Below are positions 60,052 through 64,000 of a stretch of DNA of 64,000 bases, in pieces. The DNA comes from DATBVX01 sp035263105 (GTDB lineage: Bacteria > Pseudomonadota > Gammaproteobacteria > Steroidobacterales > Steroidobacteraceae), in contig DATFRO010000093.1 of the NCBI GenBank assembly GCA_035263105.1, positions 3,208-67,207 on the forward strand, read 5' to 3'. Under the pieces are notes generated by a model. The model was not told the origin of the DNA and did not search any database. It saw only the letters and a program-made list of their open reading frames with translations. The translations under genes and the position numbers were made by a program. The stretch's first letter is position 1. Every line of letters starts with the position of its first letter.

Positions 60052-60405
60052 GTGGGGCTTTCGGCGCTCTGGCGCACCGTCATCCTGCTCACGCTGTCGA
60101 ACGTCTTCATGACGTTCGCCTGGTATGCGCACCTGAAGAACCTGAGCACGCGCCCCTGGTGGTTCGCGGCGATAGCGAGCTGGGGCATTGCACTGTTCGA
60201 ATACCTCCTGCAGGTCCCGGCGAACCGCATCGGCTACACGGAGCTGAACCTCGCGCAACTGAAGATCCTGCAGGAGATCATCACGCTCAGCGTGTTCGTG
60301 CCGTTCGTGTGGTTCTACATGCGCCAGCCCCTGAAGCTCGACTACCTGTGGGCATCGCTCTGCATGCTGGGCGCGGTGTATTTCATGTTTCGCGCCCCCG
60401 CATGA
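60052..60405 (+). CDS. DMT family membrane protein (DUF486)
   Basis: A 117-residue protein with four hydrophobic helices, of the DUF486 family within the drug/metabolite transporter clan. NVFMTFAWYAHLKN (17-30), ASWGIALFEYLLQVPANRIGY (41-61) and LKILQEIITLSVFVPFVWFYM (70-90) are strongly typical. The GTG start has GGAGG upstream. Function is unknown; it probably dimerises as other small DMT proteins do. Confidence 0.9.
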   Translation: MGLSALWRTVILLTLSNVFMTFAWYAHLKNLSTRPWWFAAIASWGIALFEYLLQVPANRIGYTELNLAQLKILQEIITLSVFVPFVWFYMRQPLKLDYLWASLCMLGAVYFMFRAPA

Positions 60406-60412
60406 GAGACGC

Positions 60413-60862
60413 GTGACGACTGCCATTCATCGCCAGGTCGAGGCGCTGCGCGCCGGGCAGGACCCGACGCTGATTGCACGCCTGCCGTCGGGCTGGGCGG
60501 TGCTGGCATCGACCCAGGTGATCGCAGGCTACTCGCTCCTGCTGCCGGATCCGGTCGCGCCGCACCTGAACGCGCTCGAGGGCGCGCTGCGCAGCCGCTT
60601 CCTCGCCGACCTGGCGACGCTCGGCGATGCGCTGCTCGAGGTGACCGGCGCGGTGCGGATCAACTACGCAATCTTCGGCAACCTCGATCCGGCACTGCAT
60701 GCGCATCTGTTTCCGCGCTCAACGAGCGAACCCGAGGCGCTGCGTACGCAACAGCCGTTTGCCCACGACTGGGCTGGCGCACCGCGGTTCGATGTGGCCG
60801 AGCACACGCCGCTGATCCAGCGCATCCGGGTGGCCTTGAAGAACCGCGGAGCGATCCCTTGA
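60413..60862 (+). CDS. HIT-like protein
   Basis: A 149-residue protein with a histidine-triad-like fold: LPSGWAVLASTQVIAGYSLLLPDPVAPHLNALEG (24-57), NYAIFGNLDPALHAHLFPRST near 84-104. The triad HxHxHxx is reduced to HAHLFP, with the third His replaced by Phe, so it may not hydrolyse or adenylylate in the standard way. It starts at a GTG 7 bases after the DMT gene and overlaps the following reading frame at its 3' end. It may bind a nucleotide or act as a scaffold. Confidence 0.78.
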   Translation: MTTAIHRQVEALRAGQDPTLIARLPSGWAVLASTQVIAGYSLLLPDPVAPHLNALEGALRSRFLADLATLGDALLEVTGAVRINYAIFGNLDPALHAHLFPRSTSEPEALRTQQPFAHDWAGAPRFDVAEHTPLIQRIRVALKNRGAIP

Positions 60863-60888
60863 GGCGCCTGCGCGGCAGGGAAGGGCGC

Positions 60889-61821
60889 ATGAAACCGGCG
60901 AGCCGATGGGTGTTCATGCTCGCGCTCGTGGCCGTGACCTCGGCACTCGCGCAGAGCCTGTATCGCTACCGCGATGAGCACGGCAACTGGGTATACACGG
61001 ATCGCAAGCCCGACAGCGTCCAGGACGTCGAGGAGCGTCCGCTTGCGGAAACCGCTGTCGCGCCGCCGGAGATCAAGGTGCTGCGCCGGACCGTCGAGGA
61101 CCGCGTCGAGCTCGTGGCCGACAACGGGTGCTTCTGCCCGGCCGAGGTGGCCGTGCGCCTGCTGGCGCCCGTCAATGTCGCCGGGTTCGATGACGACGTG
61201 AAGGTCACGGTGATCGAGGCACGCGAGCCGACGATCATCGCCGCGCTCAAGCCCAGCGTTCGCAATCGCGTCATGTCCTTCGGCTACGAATACCGCGCGC
61301 TCCTCGGGGAGCCGGGCGTGAAGCACGCGCCTACCGAACCCTATCGCGCACCGTTCGCCCTGTCGCGCCAGTTCATGGTGACGCAGGCCTACCCGGACGC
61401 CATCACGCATCGCGATCCCGGCAGCGCCTATGCAGTCGATATCGCGATGCCGGTGGGCACGCAGGTCTACGCGGCGCGCGGCGGCACGGTGATCGAAGTG
61501 GCGAGCCAGTTCTTCGAGGCGACCCAGGATCCGGACCAGGCGACCCGCGCCAACCTCATCCGCGTGCTGCACCCGGACGGCACGATGAGCATCTACGCGC
61601 ATCTCAACTGGGACTCGATCCGCGTGCGCCCGGGCCAGGTCATCAAGCGCGGCGAGTACATCGCCGACTCGGGCAACACCGGTTTCAGTTCCGGGCCGCA
61701 CCTGCACTTCGCCGTGCAGCGCAACGCGGGGCTGCGGCATGAATCGCTGCCGATCGAGTTCGCCGGGCCCGGTGGAAAAGCGGTCACGCCGCAGACCGGG
61801 ACAGCGCTGATGGCCTACTGA
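60889..61821 (+). CDS. M23 family peptidase with DUF4124 domain
   Basis: A 310-residue secreted protein: signal peptide (1-22), a DUF4124 domain at the start (SLYRYRDEHGNWVYTDRKPDS, 23-43), a linker, and an M23 lysostaphin-like domain from about 165. Zinc-site motifs are THRDPGSAYAVDIAMP, IYAHL and SGPHLHFAV. It probably cleaves peptidoglycan cross-bridges. The ATG at 60889 has AGGGAAGGG upstream; a start 10 codons earlier overlaps the HIT-like gene. Confidence 0.92.
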   Translation: MKPASRWVFMLALVAVTSALAQSLYRYRDEHGNWVYTDRKPDSVQDVEERPLAETAVAPPEIKVLRRTVEDRVELVADNGCFCPAEVAVRLLAPVNVAGFDDDVKVTVIEAREPTIIAALKPSVRNRVMSFGYEYRALLGEPGVKHAPTEPYRAPFALSRQFMVTQAYPDAITHRDPGSAYAVDIAMPVGTQVYAARGGTVIEVASQFFEATQDPDQATRANLIRVLHPDGTMSIYAHLNWDSIRVRPGQVIKRGEYIADSGNTGFSSGPHLHFAVQRNAGLRHESLPIEFAGPGGKAVTPQTGTALMAY

Positions 61822-61833
61822 CGGCGCGCACGC

Positions 61834-62238
61834 ATGTCAGTGTCGGCGGATTTTCACCACTTCGTCCTGGAACAGCTCGCGCAACTGCGCGGCGTGAGCT
61901 CGCGGCGCATGTTCGGCGGGATCGGGTTGTATTGCGAGGGCCTGTTCTTCGGCCTGATCGACGACGATGTCCTGTACCTGAAAGTCGACGACGCGAATCG
62001 CGCCGACTACACCTCGCGCGGCATGGAGCCGTTCCGTCCGTTCAAGGACAAGCCGCTCTACTCGATGACGTACTACCAGGTGCCTGCGGACGTGCTCGAA
62101 GACGCCGAGTTGCTGGTGCAATGGACGCGCAAGTCGTGCGCTGTGGCGTTGGCAACACGAGAAGTGCCGCGACCGCGCAAGACCGCCGCCCGCACTCGCA
62201 CCCGCAAGAAACCCGCGCGCGCGAAGCGCAGCAAGTAA
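61834..62238 (+). CDS. TfoX/Sxy N-terminal domain protein
   Basis: A 134-residue protein with the TfoX N-terminal domain: RRMFGGIGLYCEGLFFGLIDDDVLYLKVDDANRADY (24-59) and YYQVPADVLEDAELLVQW (80-97). TfoX regulates natural competence and partner genes; this copy has only the N-terminal domain plus a basic C-terminal tail (112-134) of Arg, Lys, Thr and Ala. Whether competence genes are under its control is unknown. It is 12 bases after the M23 gene and convergent with the MFS gene. Confidence 0.9.
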   Translation: MSVSADFHHFVLEQLAQLRGVSSRRMFGGIGLYCEGLFFGLIDDDVLYLKVDDANRADYTSRGMEPFRPFKDKPLYSMTYYQVPADVLEDAELLVQWTRKSCAVALATREVPRPRKTAARTRTRKKPARAKRSK

Positions 62239-62240
62239 GT

Positions 62241-63503
62241 TCAGAGGCTCGGTGCGGGTCGCTCGAGCCCGTGCCCGGACGGGCCGAGCTCACGCCGGCG
62301 CAGGAGCCACGCGAACACGAAGCCGAGCGCTCCCAGCACGCCGAAGAACGCCAGCATCGAAGCGTAGCCGCCAGGGTTCGCGGGTCCTGCGTGCGACACA
62401 TCGTTGAGCGCGCCGGCGGCGACGTTCGCGATGGTGAGCCCGGTGTTCTGCAGCGCGTCCATCAGGCCGAACGCCGTTCCCAGCCGCTTGGGCTCCACGA
62501 GTTGTGACACGCAGGGCCACAGGACCGCCGGCACCAGCGAAAAGCTGATGCCGATGAGCGCGGTCGTGATCCACAGGTTCCAGGAGGTCGCGGCGAGGAT
62601 CACGAAGCTCAGCGGCAGCAGGAGCGAGCCGAGCATCAGCAGCCGCGTGCGATGTCCGAAGCGGTCGGAGATCCAGCCGAAGAGCGGCGTCACGAAGATC
62701 GCGGCGAGGAACACGTAGCTGTTCATGCGTCCCGCGGCTTCGAGCGGCAACCCATGCGCGTTCTGGAAGTACACGATCGCGAAGGTGCTGCGGAACGGGA
62801 AGATCACCGAGTAGAACAGCACGCAGAGCGCGACGAGATACCAGTAGGACCGATTGAAACGCCAGATGTCCGACCAGTTGAAGCGCTCGCTGCCGCCGTG
62901 TGCGGGCTGTCCTTTGCCGGCGCGCGCATCGATCCACCAGTAAGCCGCCGCTGCTGCGAGCCCGATCGCCATGATCGCCGCGCCAAACCACAGTGGCGGC
63001 TGCCAGCCGCGCTCGTAGAGCCCGGCGGCATAGGTCGGCGACAGGTCAGCGGCATATGAACCCAGGCGCGCGAAACTGATATTGAGCGCCATCGCGAGGG
63101 CAACGCCCTTGCCGCCGAACCAGATGCCGAGCGCGGCGAGCGTGGCGTTGATCATCGTCTCCGCGCCCAGGCCGAACACCAGGCGGCCCGCCGCCATGAC
63201 GTAGAAATCATGTCCCACGGCCGTCGCGACTGCGCCGATGAGGCACAGGAGCGTGGTCCAGAACGTGACGCGCGCCGCGCCGAAGCGGTCGACGAGCACG
63301 CCGCCCACCACGGCCATGAAGATGTTGGGTGCGCTGTAGATCGCGTTGAGCGTGCCGATCTGCGTCGAGCTGAAGCCGAGCTGACGCTGCAGCAGGTCGG
63401 CGACCGGCGCGATCGAGTCATAGACGTAGTAGTTGCCGAACATGGCGATACTGGTGAACACCAGGATCCACCAGCGCACCGGGCCCCCGTTGTTGGTATT
63501 CAA
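62241..63503 (-). CDS. MFS transporter
   Basis: A 420-residue major facilitator protein with twelve likely membrane helices. The inter-helix 2-3 loop reads GGVLVDRFGAAR near 67-78, and the second half has FGWISDRFGHRTRLL near 265-279. PNIFMAVVGG and the overall shape match oxalate/formate or sugar-phosphate antiporter relatives. The substrate is not deducible. The ATG overlaps the stop of the preceding YyaL-like gene by 4 bases. Confidence 0.88.
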   Translation of the reverse strand: MNTNNGGPVRWWILVFTSIAMFGNYYVYDSIAPVADLLQRQLGFSSTQIGTLNAIYSAPNIFMAVVGGVLVDRFGAARVTFWTTLLCLIGAVATAVGHDFYVMAAGRLVFGLGAETMINATLAALGIWFGGKGVALAMALNISFARLGSYAADLSPTYAAGLYERGWQPPLWFGAAIMAIGLAAAAAYWWIDARAGKGQPAHGGSERFNWSDIWRFNRSYWYLVALCVLFYSVIFPFRSTFAIVYFQNAHGLPLEAAGRMNSYVFLAAIFVTPLFGWISDRFGHRTRLLMLGSLLLPLSFVILAATSWNLWITTALIGISFSLVPAVLWPCVSQLVEPKRLGTAFGLMDALQNTGLTIANVAAGALNDVSHAGPANPGGYASMLAFFGVLGALGFVFAWLLRRRELGPSGHGLERPAPSL

Positions 63504-64000
63504 ACGGCCTTTCCCAGTTGTTGAAGAAGTTCCGGCAGCGTAGTGAGGGGCGCACTACAGGTCATGCCCCGGCAGACATACGCGACCGTGCCCTGCGACG
63601 CTTTCTTGTCCGCGAGGGCGGCAGGCAAGTCCGCCGCATCGTCCGGGATCGGGAACACGAGGCGACGCGGTGCATACACGATGGCGAGTTCATCGCGCCA
63701 GCGCCGCACCTCGCTTTGTGTGCCGCGCACGATCACGATCTCCACTGGCTCCAGGTATTCCTCGAGCGCGTTGAGGAGCGAGGAGTGTCCCTGCGGATGG
63801 CGTTCCATGGCCGCCCAACCTGCGTGCAGGACGCGCTCGGCGGCCTGCAGGTAGCGCGTCTCGCCGAGCAGGTGGCCGGCACGTCCGAACACGCGGGCCG
63901 CCACGGCGTTGCCGTTCGGCAGTGATTCGTCACTGAAGGTCTTCGAGCGGTGCATCAGCGCTTCGTGATCGTCCGCCGTAAAGAAGAATCCGCCGCGCTC
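63500..64000 (-). CDS. YyaL/DUF255 thioredoxin-domain protein, C-terminal part
   Basis: The last 166 codons of a gene that continues past the right edge. The visible part is the C-terminal glycosidase-like (alpha/alpha-barrel) region of the YyaL/SPATA20 family: GGFFFTADDHEALMHRSKTFSDESLPNGNAVAARVFGRAGHLLGE, then a degenerate tail. The thioredoxin domain (DUF255) would be beyond the window. Function is unknown; an oxidoreductase or sugar role is inferred from the family. Confidence 0.85.
   Translation of the reverse strand, partial: ERGGFFFTADDHEALMHRSKTFSDESLPNGNAVAARVFGRAGHLLGETRYLQAAERVLHAGWAAMERHPQGHSSLLNALEEYLEPVEIVIVRGTQSEVRRWRDELAIVYAPRRLVFPIPDDAADLPAALADKKASQGTVAYVCRGMTCSAPLTTLPELLQQLGKAV

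Noticed and set aside
1..64000. Mobile elements, prophage or CRISPR
   Set aside because: No transposase, integrase, phage structural gene or regularly spaced repeat array was seen; the only repeats noted are the two palindromes.

Overview
The window is a GC-rich, gene-dense chromosomal segment of a gammaproteobacterium. The evidence is syntenic as well as by family: fau, 6S RNA, zapA and a zapB-like gene diverge from ygfB-pepP-ubiH-ubiI; rplM-rpsI is present; a CRP orthologue, cmoA, darP next to pmbA, and mepK with an YcbB-type L,D-transpeptidase also occur. The high GC and the Pseudomonas-like PA2779/PA2778 pair suggest a deep lineage near Steroidobacterales, Nevskiales or Xanthomonadales, but that placement is inference. 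I see no transposase, integrase, prophage or CRISPR array; nearly all of it reads as vertically inherited core genome.

Layout. 1-2.6 kb: purEK, darP and pmbA. 2.6-13.2 kb: a degenerate GGDEF/EAL protein, a YihY membrane protein, a three-gene RND efflux operon and a cytosolic BtuF-like protein; this block is flanked by two copies of an unusual ~110-bp palindromic repeat, each lying between convergent genes. 13.2-18.5 kb: purC, djlA, rpe, a CRP protein with a long acidic tail, coq7, rplM-rpsI and tRNA-Gln. 18.5-31 kb: ybaL, rpiA, a 20-residue lysine-rich gene, the 6S RNA locus and a tightly overlapped operon pepP-ubiH-ubiI-cfa-acyl-CoA dehydrogenase. 31-40 kb: a PQQ dehydrogenase-like lipoprotein, ispG-phhB, a DUF885 protein, and cmoA with a methyltransferase and a chorismate mutase. 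40-45 kb: a tandem glycine riboswitch with terminator ahead of gcvT-gcvH-gcvPA-gcvPB-dgkA. 45-50 kb: a very large double-HtrA protein resembling fungal Nma111, then the PA2779/PA2778 pair and a Sua5 enzyme. 51-57 kb: a Ycf46-type AAA ATPase and an Lrp regulator divergent from leucine dehydrogenase, a DadA-like oxidase and an ornithine-type decarboxylase with a structured leader. 57-64 kb: envelope enzymes (MepK, L,D-transpeptidase, M23 peptidase), small conserved proteins, an MFS transporter and the end of a YyaL-like protein.

Functional threads: purine synthesis (purE, purK, purC); ubiquinone synthesis (coq7, ubiH, ubiI); one-carbon and glycine metabolism (gcv operon, fau); amino-acid catabolism around the Lrp/leucine dehydrogenase divergon; and peptidoglycan remodelling. 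The observations most worth following up are the PA2779/PA2778 pair, where a double-glycine site precedes a hydrophobic C-terminal segment next to a C39-like peptidase; the Nma111-like protease; the CRP acidic tail; and the covarying palindromic repeats.
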